64,000 nucleotides of DNA from Arcticibacter sp. (GCA_021155045.1 JAJNQB010000016.1:1-64000), one strand, 5' to 3'; shown: positions 35,694-45,405, counted from the first letter of the stretch. Notes: a model not told the origin generated them from the letters alone. Translations and numbers: made by a program.

Positions 35694-37958
35694 ATGATGT
35701 CCGAATTACGTTTTTATAAAAAAATTTCTTTGCAATTAAACATTGCAGAAAAACAAGTTATATCTACTGTTGAATTATTAAATGAAGGTGCTACAATTCC
35801 ATTCATTGCTCGTTACAGAAAAGAAGCTACTGGAAGTTTAGATGAGGTTCAAGTTGTTGCAATAAGAGATGAAATTGAACGTTTGCGCATTTTGGAAAAG
35901 AGAAGAGAAGCTATTTTAGAGTCTATTGAATCACAAAATAAATTAACACCCGAACTCATCAAACAAATAAATGCAGCCGAAACACTATCAACGCTTGAAG
36001 ATATTTATTTGCCTTACAAACCAAAACGAAGAACGCGTGCAAGCATTGCACGTGAAAAAGGTTTAGAACCATTAGCGGAATTACTTTTTTTACAAAATAA
36101 ATTTGATGTAGAATCAGCAGCAGAAAAATTTATTGTTACCGATAAAAATGTTGACAATATTGAAGTTGCGCTGTCTGGAGCACGCGATATTATTGCAGAA
36201 TGGGTGAATGAAAATATGGAAGCACGTGATAAAATTCGTAACCTATTTAAGCGTTCGGCAACAATAAAGTGCAAGGTTTTAAAAGGAAAAGAAATTGAAG
36301 GAGAAAAATTTAAGGATTATTTTGATTGGGAAGAACAATTGGGGAATTGTCCTTCGCATAGATTATTAGCAATGCGAAGAGGAGAGGGAGAAAGTATTTT
36401 AAATATAAACATTGCTCCGCCAGAGGATGAAGCATATAAAATTTTAGAAATGCAGTTTGTTAAATCTAATAATGCTGCATCGGAGCAAGTAAAATTAGCT
36501 ATTCACGATTCATACGATAGATTACTGCACAGTTCGATTGAAAGCGAAATGCGAATGCTTACCAAAGAACTTGCTGATGAAAAAGCAATTCAAGTATTTG
36601 CCGAAAATTTAAGAGAGCTGCTTTTAGCTTCGCCTTTAGGACAAAAAACAATATTAGCTATTGATCCAGGATTTAGAACTGGTTGTAAAGTTGTTGTTCT
36701 TGATAAGCAAGGTAAATTAATGGAAGACACTGTAATTTATCCTCATGAACAAAATAAAATATTTCAAACCAAACAAACTGTTTTAGGTTTATGTGCAAAA
36801 TATAATATTGAAGCAATAGCTATTGGAAATGGAACAGCAGGAAGAGAAACAGAATCATTTATAAGAAGTATTGATGGATTGCCAAAAGAAATACATGTGA
36901 TAATGGTAAATGAAAGTGGCGCATCTATTTATTCTGCCTCAGATGTTGCTCGTGAAGAATTTCCAGATAAAGATATAACTGTTAGGGGTGCTGTTTCTAT
37001 TGGAAGAAGACTAGCTGATCCATTAGCAGAATTGGTTAAGATTGATGCGAAATCTATAGGAGTGGGGCAGTATCAGCATGATGTTGATCAATATTTATTA
37101 AAGAAAAAATTAGATGAAGTTGTAGAAAGTTCTGTTAATAAAGTTGGAGTGGAAATAAATACAGCAAGTAAACAGCTATTAACTTATGTTTCTGGTTTAG
37201 GAAGTCAATTAGCAAAAAATATTGTTGAATACAGAAATGAAAATGGACCATTTAAATCACGAAAAGAAATATTGAAAGTGCCTCGCATGGGTGAAAAAGC
37301 ATTTGAACAAGCTGCAGGATTCTTGCGAATTTCAAATAGTAAACATCCTTTAGATAAAAGTGCGGTGCATCCAGAAAGTTACGATACAGTTGAAAAAATG
37401 GCGAAAGATTTGAATTGTACTATTGAACAATTAATGCAAGAAAAAGAGTTGCGTAAAAAAATTGTATTACATAATTATGTTACCGAAAAAATTGGTTTAC
37501 CTACATTAACTGATATTATTACGGAGTTAGACAAGCCAGGAAGAGATCCACGAAAAACGTTTGAAGTTTTCAAATTTGATGAAAGTATTCATGAAATTGC
37601 TGATTTACGTGTAGGTATGAAATTGCCGGGTGTTATAACTAATGTAACAAATTTTGGTGCATTTGTGGATATTGGTGTTCATCAGGATGGGTTGGTTCAT
37701 GTCTCTCAATTATCAAATACATTTGTTTCTGACCCCAATACAATTGTTAAAGTACAACAGCAAGTAAGAGTTACTGTTACAGAAGTGGATGTGCAAAGAA
37801 AAAGAATAGCACTTTCTATGAAAGATAATGTTGCAACAACAACTACAACGTTACCTAAAATAACAACTAACACAAATAGAAAAGAAAAAGAAGAAAAACC
37901 AGCAAATGATTTTGCTTCGCAATTAGCTGCTTTGAAGGATAAGTTTAATCGCAACTAG
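35694..37958 (+). CDS. tex: RNA-binding transcriptional accessory protein Tex
   Basis: This 754-residue protein begins MMSEL; the second Met is an equally possible start. It has the Tex N-terminal domain (GATIPFIARYRKEATGSLDE), a YqgF-like RNase H fold (AIDPGFRTGCKVVV), helix-hairpin-helix repeats (VSGLGSQLAKNIVEYR and PRMGEKAFEQAAGFLRI) and a C-terminal S1 domain (VTNFGAFVDIGVHQDGLVHVSQL). Tex binds nucleic acid and RNA polymerase and affects transcription. The length is close to the family norm. The tail after S1 is low-complexity and Thr/Lys-rich. Confidence 0.96.
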   Translation: MMSELRFYKKISLQLNIAEKQVISTVELLNEGATIPFIARYRKEATGSLDEVQVVAIRDEIERLRILEKRREAILESIESQNKLTPELIKQINAAETLSTLEDIYLPYKPKRRTRASIAREKGLEPLAELLFLQNKFDVESAAEKFIVTDKNVDNIEVALSGARDIIAEWVNENMEARDKIRNLFKRSATIKCKVLKGKEIEGEKFKDYFDWEEQLGNCPSHRLLAMRRGEGESILNINIAPPEDEAYKILEMQFVKSNNAASEQVKLAIHDSYDRLLHSSIESEMRMLTKELADEKAIQVFAENLRELLLASPLGQKTILAIDPGFRTGCKVVVLDKQGKLMEDTVIYPHEQNKIFQTKQTVLGLCAKYNIEAIAIGNGTAGRETESFIRSIDGLPKEIHVIMVNESGASIYSASDVAREEFPDKDITVRGAVSIGRRLADPLAELVKIDAKSIGVGQYQHDVDQYLLKKKLDEVVESSVNKVGVEINTASKQLLTYVSGLGSQLAKNIVEYRNENGPFKSRKEILKVPRMGEKAFEQAAGFLRISNSKHPLDKSAVHPESYDTVEKMAKDLNCTIEQLMQEKELRKKIVLHNYVTEKIGLPTLTDIITELDKPGRDPRKTFEVFKFDESIHEIADLRVGMKLPGVITNVTNFGAFVDIGVHQDGLVHVSQLSNTFVSDPNTIVKVQQQVRVTVTEVDVQRKRIALSMKDNVATTTTTLPKITTNTNRKEKEEKPANDFASQLAALKDKFNRN

Positions 37959-38102
37959 ACAGATAATACCCTACGTAGGACAAATTAGTCCAAAGAATAA
38001 TTTGCTCCTTAGTAATGTAAATGCTTATAGAGAAGCTGTTAGAGCCTATCCTATTTTTTTTGGATTGAACTATTACAGATTCCGTATCAGTATAAAGTAA
38101 AG

Positions 38103-38582
38103 CTATTTCTTTTTTAATTTTTCTACTATTTCAAAAACGGCAGGGCAAATTGCTGTGTTTTTTAAAGTTAAATCCAATAGTTGGTGAAAACGCTTTCTGT
38201 TGGTATGAGGATATTCTCTGCATGCTAGTGGTCTGTCTTCATAAATCAAACAATAATTTTCGGAATCTAAAAAAGGGCAGGGAGCAATATTTAAAACATA
38301 ATCTTTGTCTTCATCAATGTGTAAATATTTTTGTATAAAGTTAGAGGGGCGCATACGCAATCTTTTCGAAATGCGGTCAATATCGCGTTCGTAAAAAATA
38401 GGGCTTGTAGTTTTGCAACAATTAGCACATGTTAAACAATCAATTTTTTCGAATGCTTCATCATGCAATTGATGAACTGTATCGTCTAAATTTTTTGGCT
38501 TAGAACGTTTTAGTTTATCAAAAAACTTTTTGTTGGTTTGTTCTAGTGTTTTTGCTTTATCTTTTAATGAATCTAATTCCAT
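38103..38582 (-). CDS. YkgJ-family cysteine-cluster protein
   Basis: This 159-residue cytosolic protein has the cysteine cluster DCLTCANCCKTTSP, CPFLDSENYC, and ACREYP. It matches the CxxCxxCC family (UPF0153/YkgJ), predicted to bind zinc or an Fe-S cluster; no biochemical role is established. The N-terminal 35 residues are a charged helix. It follows the M23 peptidase gene by 26 nt on the same strand and has its own TAAATTTG box. Confidence 0.88.
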   Translation of the reverse strand: MELDSLKDKAKTLEQTNKKFFDKLKRSKPKNLDDTVHQLHDEAFEKIDCLTCANCCKTTSPIFYERDIDRISKRLRMRPSNFIQKYLHIDEDKDYVLNIAPCPFLDSENYCLIYEDRPLACREYPHTNRKRFHQLLDLTLKNTAICPAVFEIVEKLKKK

Positions 38583-38589
38583 TGTGTTG

Positions 38590-38597
38590 CAAATTTA
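38590..38597 (-). promoter_or_regulatory. -7 box TAAATTTG of the YkgJ gene
   Basis: A minus-strand TAnnTTTG match ends 7 nt before the ATG at 38582. Confidence 0.42.
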
Positions 38598-38608
38598 GGA
38601 ATACCACC

Positions 38609-40330
38609 TTACCTTTCAAACTTATATTCTTGCTTTTCTGAATTGCCTTTGTCGTCAGTTACTTCAATAATCATGGTATGTAAACCTTTTGAAATATCAT
38701 TTTCTATTTCATAAAACAATAATTGTTTTTTAGGTTCATACTCCATTAACATCCATTTATTATCAATAAACAAATTGTATTTACGTATTCCCGAAAGATT
38801 ATCAGAAACCTTGAAACTAATATATTTCAATCCTCTTAAGTTTACAATTCCATTAGCATCTTTTTTAAATTGAGGATAAATCTTTGGAGCAATTACGTCT
38901 ATGCTTAAAGTGTAACTCCCGAAAAATTTTGTTTCGCAAATAATCCAACCATCTTTGTAATTGCCTCCTTCATAATTTATTTTTCCTTTTTCGTTTACAG
39001 AAACAATGCAAGCCTTATTTTGTAGTGAATCAGGTAAATTGCTTGTTTTTATTTTGAGTGTGATTGCTTTTTGTAAAGGAATATTAGTATTTTGTAAGTG
39101 ATGGAGTGGGGCGTATGGGGTTGTGGCTTTTACAGATGAACTGTAGTTAAATTGTAAATCGTCATACAAAGCAAAAGCAGGAAACAAAATTTCAATATCA
39201 TTTTTAATAAATGTATTTGGCTTGTTACAATCAAAAATAGACTCTTTGATTTTATTTTGTTTATCTGAAAGTGCTTTTTTATTTCCTTTAACTTTTAATG
39301 CCAACTCGCTGGTATTACCGTAAAAATCTTTTACGATAAATGTTATCCAATGTATAGCACCATCATTAAAATCAATAATTCCATTATCAATTACACCTTT
39401 GTATAGTTCTATTTTATTGTTTTTTGAAAGATAACATTTTTGTAATTTTAGATTAGCTTTTTTGTATTGGAAATAATCAATATGTGCATTTACATAACGA
39501 GCATTTTCGAAACTAAATTTTTCATATTCACAATAATAAATTCGTTTCCCTCCGCTTTGTAATTCAATTGAATAAACACTGTTTTTATTTGTAGAGTTTG
39601 TTTCGCTATCATAACAATCAATACCAAAACCGATATTGCCTGACACTGTAATGGAATCAATTGGCTTAACGGTATGCTTACCATTTGCATAAACTGGAGT
39701 GATTTTTTTGATGTTGTTTTTTCCGTTTACTGTTGCATCACTACTCAAAGGGTAAACTGCAATTTGAGTGATTCTGGGAGCCTGATTGTCGTTTACTTTG
39801 TAACCAAACAAATAAGGATTAACGGGTTTCTCTGATAGCGTTTCTCTAATTTCAAAATGCAAATGTGGACCTTGTGAACCCCCTGTATTTCCTGAATAAG
39901 CAATTACATCTCCTTTTTTTATTACCAATGCTGTTGCATTTAAAAGTGTGTCTAGCTCAAATGATTGTTTACTAACTTGCATAGCACGAATAAACTTATC
40001 TATCTGTTCTGGAAAACTTTTAAGATGACCGTACACGCTCGTATAACCATTTGGATGTGTTATATACAAAGCTTTGCCGTATCCATAAGGACTAATTTTT
40101 ATTCTTGAAACATAACCATCTGCAACAGCATACACTTTTAAACCTTCACGATTACCTGTTTTAATATCAAAGCCAGCATGAAAATGATTAGGACGTATTT
40201 CACCAAAATTCCCAGAAAGCACAATTTCTGTGTCTAAAGGTGATTGAAAATAATTTTGAGGATAATTTACCTGCGCATTTACCAACACACAAAAACCAAC
40301 ATTTATAACTAGAGCAATTATTTTTTTCAT
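38609..40330 (-). CDS. M23-family peptidoglycan endopeptidase with Ig-like C-terminal part
   Basis: This 573-residue secreted protein has a signal peptide to Gln20. The LytM/M23 domain sits close to the N-terminus with zinc ligands in HFHAGFDI (His51, Asp55) and in GPHLHFEIRE (His156, His158). All catalytic elements look intact. About 400 residues of beta-rich sequence follow with no domain I can name, ending in YNLFIDNKWMLMEYE and an Ig-like strand pattern. The enzyme probably cuts peptide cross-links in the cell wall. Confidence 0.92.
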   Translation of the reverse strand: MKKIIALVINVGFCVLVNAQVNYPQNYFQSPLDTEIVLSGNFGEIRPNHFHAGFDIKTGNREGLKVYAVADGYVSRIKISPYGYGKALYITHPNGYTSVYGHLKSFPEQIDKFIRAMQVSKQSFELDTLLNATALVIKKGDVIAYSGNTGGSQGPHLHFEIRETLSEKPVNPYLFGYKVNDNQAPRITQIAVYPLSSDATVNGKNNIKKITPVYANGKHTVKPIDSITVSGNIGFGIDCYDSETNSTNKNSVYSIELQSGGKRIYYCEYEKFSFENARYVNAHIDYFQYKKANLKLQKCYLSKNNKIELYKGVIDNGIIDFNDGAIHWITFIVKDFYGNTSELALKVKGNKKALSDKQNKIKESIFDCNKPNTFIKNDIEILFPAFALYDDLQFNYSSSVKATTPYAPLHHLQNTNIPLQKAITLKIKTSNLPDSLQNKACIVSVNEKGKINYEGGNYKDGWIICETKFFGSYTLSIDVIAPKIYPQFKKDANGIVNLRGLKYISFKVSDNLSGIRKYNLFIDNKWMLMEYEPKKQLLFYEIENDISKGLHTMIIEVTDDKGNSEKQEYKFER

Positions 40331-40334
40331 TACC

Positions 40335-40342
40335 CAAAAGTA
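40335..40342 (-). promoter_or_regulatory. -7 box TACTTTTG of the M23 peptidase
   Basis: A minus-strand TAnnTTTG match ends 4 nt before the ATG at 40330, predicting a leaderless mRNA. Confidence 0.45.
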
Positions 40343-40457
40343 ATGATTTATAAAAAAGAATGAATAGAGATTTTAAGTAAACAAATTTTTTTGCTAAAGC
40401 TAACTAGGCAAATAGTAGGTTAGAGGCGTATAAAAATAGAATGAATAGAAAAAACAA

Positions 40458-40808
40458 TTATTTAACAATAAGTTTTTGCTGAAACACTTTATCGTTTGAT
40501 GATGCTGTAATTATGTAAACTCCTGTAGGCAATTTTTTTCCATCAGTACTTAGTGTAAATAAAAAGCCATCTTGTTCTCGGATTTCTACTTTTGAATAAA
40601 TTTCTCTTCCGAACATATCATATACCACCACTAATAAATCGTTTGCTTTAAATCCTTGAAGATTTACATACGTTTCTTCCCCGTCATTTGGGTTAGGAAA
40701 TACATTAAATACAGCGTTTTCTGATACTATCGTTTGATTTTGTGCTTTACTATTTTGTGTACAGAACAATATAATCAACAAAATTGCACTTAGTTTTAAA
40801 GTCTTCAT
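40458..40808 (-). CDS. Minimal secreted protein consisting almost only of a T9SS type A sorting domain
   Basis: This 116-residue protein starts at the ATG at 40808, giving a normal signal peptide (MKTLKLSAILLIILFCTQNSKAQ). The longer start at 40832 adds a polar extension. Nearly the whole mature part is a T9SS C-terminal domain: VFPNPNDGE, VVVYDMFGREIYSK, LPTGVYIITASSNDKVFQQKLIVK. Only about 15 residues could serve as passenger. It may be a decoy, a spacer or the remnant of a larger cargo gene. Confidence 0.8.
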   Translation of the reverse strand: MKTLKLSAILLIILFCTQNSKAQNQTIVSENAVFNVFPNPNDGEETYVNLQGFKANDLLVVVYDMFGREIYSKVEIREQDGFLFTLSTDGKKLPTGVYIITASSNDKVFQQKLIVK

Positions 40809-41028
40809 AATCTGTTTAGTTAATGTTTGCATAACAAATAGAATCCATTTTGCTTACAAAAGCAAACTTCCGCTGGTATAGTTATAAACATTGATAAGTG
40901 GATTATAATTAACATTTTACTACGAACACAAGTTTTTTATCGACAAACAATTGTTTTGGCTTTGTAAGTTAAAAAAAATCTAAAAAAAATATTTTTGTAA
41001 GCGAAAGTTTTATCCTTGATTAAAAAAC

Positions 41029-41036
41029 TATTTTTG
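41029..41036 (+). promoter_or_regulatory. -7 box TATTTTTG of the DMT exporter gene
   Basis: The match is 16 nt before the ATG; another TATTTTTG is at 40990-40997. The 244-bp gap otherwise holds a small ttttgctt/aagcaaa hairpin (40848-40866) and nothing else recognisable. Confidence 0.4.
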
Positions 41037-41052
41037 TTGCTCAAATAACAAA

Positions 41053-42027
41053 ATGACACAAAGCAACTATTTATATTTAGGAGAACTTGTTGCTATTGGT
41101 ACAACTTTGTCTTGGAGTATAGGCATATTTCCTTTTACAGAAGCGGCTCGTAGATTGGGTCCTAATTCTGTAAATCATTTTAGGTTGGTTTTAGCAATTA
41201 TATTTTTGACTATTCTTAGTTTAATTTTTTTAAATTATTCGTTGGCTGATTTATTTACTTTTCCATTACATGAACATTGGCTGTGGTTTGGTATGTCAGG
41301 AATTGTAGGCTTGGCTTTGGGTGATTATTTTGGGTTTACATCATTTGCCATTTTAGGGGCACGTATTGGAAGTATTTTTATTCCATTAGCTCCAGCAGCA
41401 GCTCTTTTTGCAGGATATTTTTTGGTGGATGAACGTATTAATTGGGTTGGAATGGTTGGTATAGGAGTAACCATTGCTGGTGTATTGTGGCTTACCATAA
41501 CAAAAACTGAAAAAAGCAAAATGCCACAATCAAAACATGGTAAAATTGAAAAAGGTATTTTGTTTGGAGTTTTGGCATCCATTTGTCAGGGAGTAGGAGT
41601 AGTGCTTGCCAACAAAGGGTTCGAATATGATATGAATGTTGGAAAAGTTCCTGCTTTGCACGCTACTTGGATACGAATGGTTTGTGCAGCAGTAGTAATT
41701 TTTACCATTACAATTTTTAGAGGTAAATTAAAAGAAATGCTAAAACCTGTTTTTGAAAACAGAAACAATGGTGTTTGGTTTACCTTTGCTGGAACATTAT
41801 TTGGACCTGTTATGGGTGTGAGCCTATCAATGTATGCAATTTCACTTTTAGAAAACAAGCCTTCAGTTGCCCAAACTATTTTTTCATTAGTACCTGTTTT
41901 GGTGCTGCCGATTAACTATATTTTTTACAAAGAAAAAATAAAATTAAAATCTGTACTAGGCGCATTTATTGCCATTGCTGGTGTAATTATTTTAATTTGG
42001 CGATATGAAATTTTAGCTTGGTTTTAA
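41053..42027 (+). CDS. EamA/DMT-superfamily transporter
   Basis: This 324-residue protein has ten hydrophobic segments arranged as two EamA repeats (each about 140 residues), ending in KSVLGAFIAIAGVIILIW. The family exports small metabolites such as amino acids or nucleotide sugars; the substrate is unknown. It precedes the BatA-like gene by 31 nt, but that gene has its own promoter box. Confidence 0.88.
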   Translation: MTQSNYLYLGELVAIGTTLSWSIGIFPFTEAARRLGPNSVNHFRLVLAIIFLTILSLIFLNYSLADLFTFPLHEHWLWFGMSGIVGLALGDYFGFTSFAILGARIGSIFIPLAPAAALFAGYFLVDERINWVGMVGIGVTIAGVLWLTITKTEKSKMPQSKHGKIEKGILFGVLASICQGVGVVLANKGFEYDMNVGKVPALHATWIRMVCAAVVIFTITIFRGKLKEMLKPVFENRNNGVWFTFAGTLFGPVMGVSLSMYAISLLENKPSVAQTIFSLVPVLVLPINYIFYKEKIKLKSVLGAFIAIAGVIILIWRYEILAWF

Positions 42028-42043
42028 TTTAGCAATAAATTAT

Positions 42044-42051
42044 TATCTTTG
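42044..42051 (+). promoter_or_regulatory. -7 box TATCTTTG of the BatA-like gene
   Basis: The box lies 7 nt before the ATG at 42059 and is overlapped by the end of the gap after the DMT gene. A TTG at 42018 is 23 nt upstream. Confidence 0.5.
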
Positions 42052-42058
42052 GGCTTTG

Positions 42059-44116
42059 ATGAACTTTACTTATCCGGCTTTTTTATTTGCACTTTCGGCA
42101 ATAGTCATTCCAATCATCATTCATCTTTTTAATTTCAGAAAATTTAAAACAGTTTATTTTAGTAATGTAAAGTTTTTGAAAGAGGTAAAGCAAGAAACAC
42201 AATCAAAATCAAAACTTAAGCATTTACTTATTCTTATTGCAAGAATTTTAGCAATTACATTTTTAGTGTTGGCTTTTGCTCAACCTTTTATTCCAAATAA
42301 AAATAAGACAACTGTTATTGGTAATTCTGCTGTAAGTATTTTTATTGATAATTCTTTTAGTATGGATGCTGTGAATTCCAACGGAACTCTACTTGATGAT
42401 GCAAAAAAATGGGCAGAAGAAGTAATTGCAGCATATAAACCAACCGATAGATTTCAAATTTTAACCAATGATTTTGAAGCGAAGCATCAGCGTTTAGTAA
42501 ATAAAGAAGAATTATCAGATTTATTAGATGAAATAAGGATAAGTCCTATATCAAGAACATTTTCCGAGATTAACTCAAGAATAGCAGATGTTTTAAATAA
42601 TGCAGAATCTAAAAATAAACAAGCATACATTATTTCTGATTTTCAAAAGTCAATTTTTGATATTGATAAATTAAACGCTGATACCAATATCAACATTCAT
42701 CTAATACCAATAACTGCTGCTGAGAAAAGTAATGTTTATATTGATACTTGCTGGTTCGAAAGCCCTGTAAGGCAATTGGGAGCAAATGAAAAACTGCATG
42801 TTCGGTTAAAAAATAGTTCTGATAAAGAATACGAAAGCAATGCTATCAAATTGTTTGTAAATGGTAATCAAAAAACACCTTCAAGTTTTAATATCAAATC
42901 ACAATCAGAAGCAGAAGTGGTGTTGGCTTTTGCATCAAAAGAAACAGGCACTCAACATTGCTTTGTAGAAATAAACGATTATCCAATAACTTTTGATGAT
43001 AAATTTTATTTCAGTTATAATGTTGCCAAATATATTTCAGTATTGAGTATCAATGCAAGCAGTAATACTTCTGAAAATGGATATTTGAATAGATTGTTTG
43101 CGTCTGACTCAAACTTTATATACAAAGCTGTTTCAGAAAATCAAATTGATTATGGAGCAATGCTGCAAAATAATTTAGTGATATTTAATCAGCTAAAAAC
43201 AATCTCTTCTGGTTTGGCTCAAGAAATTCAAAAATTTGTTTTAAATGGCGGTAGCTTATTAGTTTTTCCAGCCGATGGAATGGATATGAATTCATATAAC
43301 GCTTTAACATCTGCATTAAATGTGAATGCTTACGAAAAGTTGGATACCGCTAATACAAAGGTTGATAATGTAAACACTCAAAGTGATATTTATAAAGATG
43401 TATTTGACAAAAAAACGTTTAGCGCAACCAGTTTAGATTTACCAAAAGTATTCGAACATTATGTGGTTTCAAAAAAATCAAGGAGTTCAGAAGAATATTT
43501 AATGAAGTTACAAACAGGAGATGTTTTTATTGCAAAATATTCATCAGGAAAGGGAGCTGTTTTTTTATCTGCCGTGCCTCTAAACGAAAAGCACAGTAAC
43601 TTTGTAAAGCATGCGATGTTTGTGCCAACACTTTATAAAATTTCCATCACCAGCCAAATGAATTCACCTCTTTTTTATACCATAGGACACAATCAAAGTG
43701 TAGAATTAGAAAATCATTTATCGGGAGAAAATATTTATAAAATAAAAAATATAAATTCTAATTTTGAAATGATTCCTGAACACAGATTAATAAACTTAAA
43801 AATGCAATTACTTACAAACAATCAAATAAAAGAAGCAGGAAATTATAATATCATACAAGAAAAAGAATCCATAGCAGGAATTTCATTTAACTATGATAGA
43901 AATGAATCGGACTTGGCATGTCATTCTCCAGCAGAATTAAAAGATATAATATCTCAAAAAGTTTTTTCTAATATAAGCGTGTTGGAGCTAAACAAACAAT
44001 CATTGACCAATGTTTTAGCCGACATAGAACAAGGCACAAAGCTTTGGAAACTTTGCATTATTTTAGCGCTACTTTTTCTAGCACTTGAAATAATTTTAAT
44101 TCGATTTTTAAAATGA
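42059..44116 (+). CDS. BatA/VWA-domain membrane protein
   Basis: This 685-residue protein starts at the ATG at 42059; the in-frame TTG three bases earlier is rejected. The N-terminal aerotolerance-regulator (BatA) signature is clear: two TM helices with FTYPAFLFALSAIVIPIIIH and HLFNFRKFKTVYFSNVKFLK. A VWA-like domain follows (ISIFIDNSFSMDA, with the DxSxS MIDAS pattern), then a large periplasmic segment and a final TM helix near residue 665. These proteins are common in Bacteroidota and are linked to MoxR-type chaperones, but no MoxR gene is here. Confidence 0.88.
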   Translation: MNFTYPAFLFALSAIVIPIIIHLFNFRKFKTVYFSNVKFLKEVKQETQSKSKLKHLLILIARILAITFLVLAFAQPFIPNKNKTTVIGNSAVSIFIDNSFSMDAVNSNGTLLDDAKKWAEEVIAAYKPTDRFQILTNDFEAKHQRLVNKEELSDLLDEIRISPISRTFSEINSRIADVLNNAESKNKQAYIISDFQKSIFDIDKLNADTNINIHLIPITAAEKSNVYIDTCWFESPVRQLGANEKLHVRLKNSSDKEYESNAIKLFVNGNQKTPSSFNIKSQSEAEVVLAFASKETGTQHCFVEINDYPITFDDKFYFSYNVAKYISVLSINASSNTSENGYLNRLFASDSNFIYKAVSENQIDYGAMLQNNLVIFNQLKTISSGLAQEIQKFVLNGGSLLVFPADGMDMNSYNALTSALNVNAYEKLDTANTKVDNVNTQSDIYKDVFDKKTFSATSLDLPKVFEHYVVSKKSRSSEEYLMKLQTGDVFIAKYSSGKGAVFLSAVPLNEKHSNFVKHAMFVPTLYKISITSQMNSPLFYTIGHNQSVELENHLSGENIYKIKNINSNFEMIPEHRLINLKMQLLTNNQIKEAGNYNIIQEKESIAGISFNYDRNESDLACHSPAELKDIISQKVFSNISVLELNKQSLTNVLADIEQGTKLWKLCIILALLFLALEIILIRFLK

Positions 44117-44131
44117 AAAATAATTTAAGAA

Positions 44132-45400
44132 ATGAATATACTAATTAAAAAAGCCAAAATTATTTCAACGGATAGTCCATACAATGGAAAGGTGATGGAT
44201 ATTTTAATTGAAAATGGAATTATTAAATCAATTAAGGCTAAAATCACATCTGAAAAATCGGTTAAAGAAATTGAAGCAGACAATTTGTATGTTTCAGCCG
44301 GTTGGTTTGATATGCAAGTAAATTTTTGTGACCCTGGGGATGAATACAAAGAAGATTTATTAACAGGATCAAAAGCAGCAATGGTTGGAGGATTCACGGG
44401 AGTGGCAGTTGTTCCTTCCACCAAACCTCCAATATATACAAAAGCACAAGTAGAATATATTAAAAACAAAGCACAAAATTTTTTGATAGATATTTACCCA
44501 ATTGGAAGCCTTTCGGCTCATATTGAAGGAAAAGATATGTCTGAAATGTATGATATGTATTTATCGGGAGCTGTAGCATTTTCAGATGATAAGAAAGCGG
44601 TAACCGATGCTGGCTTGTTGCTAAGAAGTTTGCTTTACGCAAAAAATTTTGGCGGAAAAATAATAACACATTGTGATGAAAAAGGAATTTCATTAGACGG
44701 ACAAATAAATGAAGGAGAGATGTCTGTTAATCTCGGATTTAAAGGAATTCCAGCCTTAGCAGAAGAACTAATGGTTAGTCGAAATTTATTTTTAGCAGAA
44801 TATACGGATGCCGCAATACACATCGCAAATGTTTCTACAGCAAAATCGGTTGAATTGATTAAACACGCTAAATCAAAAGGAATAAAAGTAACTGCCTCTG
44901 CTAATGTTTACAGCTTAGTTTTAGATGAAACCGTTTTAAAAGAATTTGATACGAACTACAAATTAAACCCTCCATTAAGAACAAAAAAAGATGTAGAAGT
45001 CCTTCAAAAGGCTTTATCCGATGGAATAATAGATGTTTTAACAAGCGACCACAGACCTCAAGATGTTGAGTCGAAAGCAGTAGAATTTGATTATGCTGCC
45101 AACGGAATGATTGGGTTAGAAATAGCTTTCGCTTTGATTAATACACATAAAACAAAAATAAAAATGGAGGATATAATCACTAGTATTGCTGAAAACCCTA
45201 GAAAAGTATTAGGACTGAACAATACAGCAATAAAAGAAGGAGAAAAAGCAAACATTACATTATTTAATCCTGATATAGAATGGATATTTGAGCTAAAAGA
45301 TATCTACTCTAAATCTAGAAACACGCCATTTGTGGGAAAAAAGCTTAAAGGAAAGGTTTTAGGTGTTATAAACAACAATCAGTTAAACTTAAATAAATAA
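44132..45400 (+). CDS. Dihydroorotase homologue lacking metal ligands (probable pseudo-enzyme)
   Basis: This 422-residue amidohydrolase-fold protein is dihydroorotase-like along its length. The first metal motif, normally HxH in DxHxH, is DMQVNF: residues 62 and 64 are Gln and Asn. The usual His of the HH motif near the middle is also replaced (SANVYSLVL), although TSDHRP keeps the catalytic Asp. In other bacteria such inactive copies (PyrX/PyrC') accompany aspartate carbamoyltransferase. An active pyrC must then lie elsewhere. It begins 16 nt after the BatA-like gene. Confidence 0.85.
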   Translation: MNILIKKAKIISTDSPYNGKVMDILIENGIIKSIKAKITSEKSVKEIEADNLYVSAGWFDMQVNFCDPGDEYKEDLLTGSKAAMVGGFTGVAVVPSTKPPIYTKAQVEYIKNKAQNFLIDIYPIGSLSAHIEGKDMSEMYDMYLSGAVAFSDDKKAVTDAGLLLRSLLYAKNFGGKIITHCDEKGISLDGQINEGEMSVNLGFKGIPALAEELMVSRNLFLAEYTDAAIHIANVSTAKSVELIKHAKSKGIKVTASANVYSLVLDETVLKEFDTNYKLNPPLRTKKDVEVLQKALSDGIIDVLTSDHRPQDVESKAVEFDYAANGMIGLEIAFALINTHKTKIKMEDIITSIAENPRKVLGLNNTAIKEGEKANITLFNPDIEWIFELKDIYSKSRNTPFVGKKLKGKVLGVINNNQLNLNK

Positions 45401-45405
45401 AGGGT

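Noticed and set aside
40848..40866. Small hairpin ttttgctt...aagcaaa as a terminator or regulatory site
   Set aside because: Stem is only about 7 bp of mixed A/T and is not followed by a T run; it may be chance in AT-rich DNA.
42056..42058. TTG start for the BatA-like gene
   Set aside because: An ATG follows immediately at 42059 and gives the usual MNFTYPAF start.
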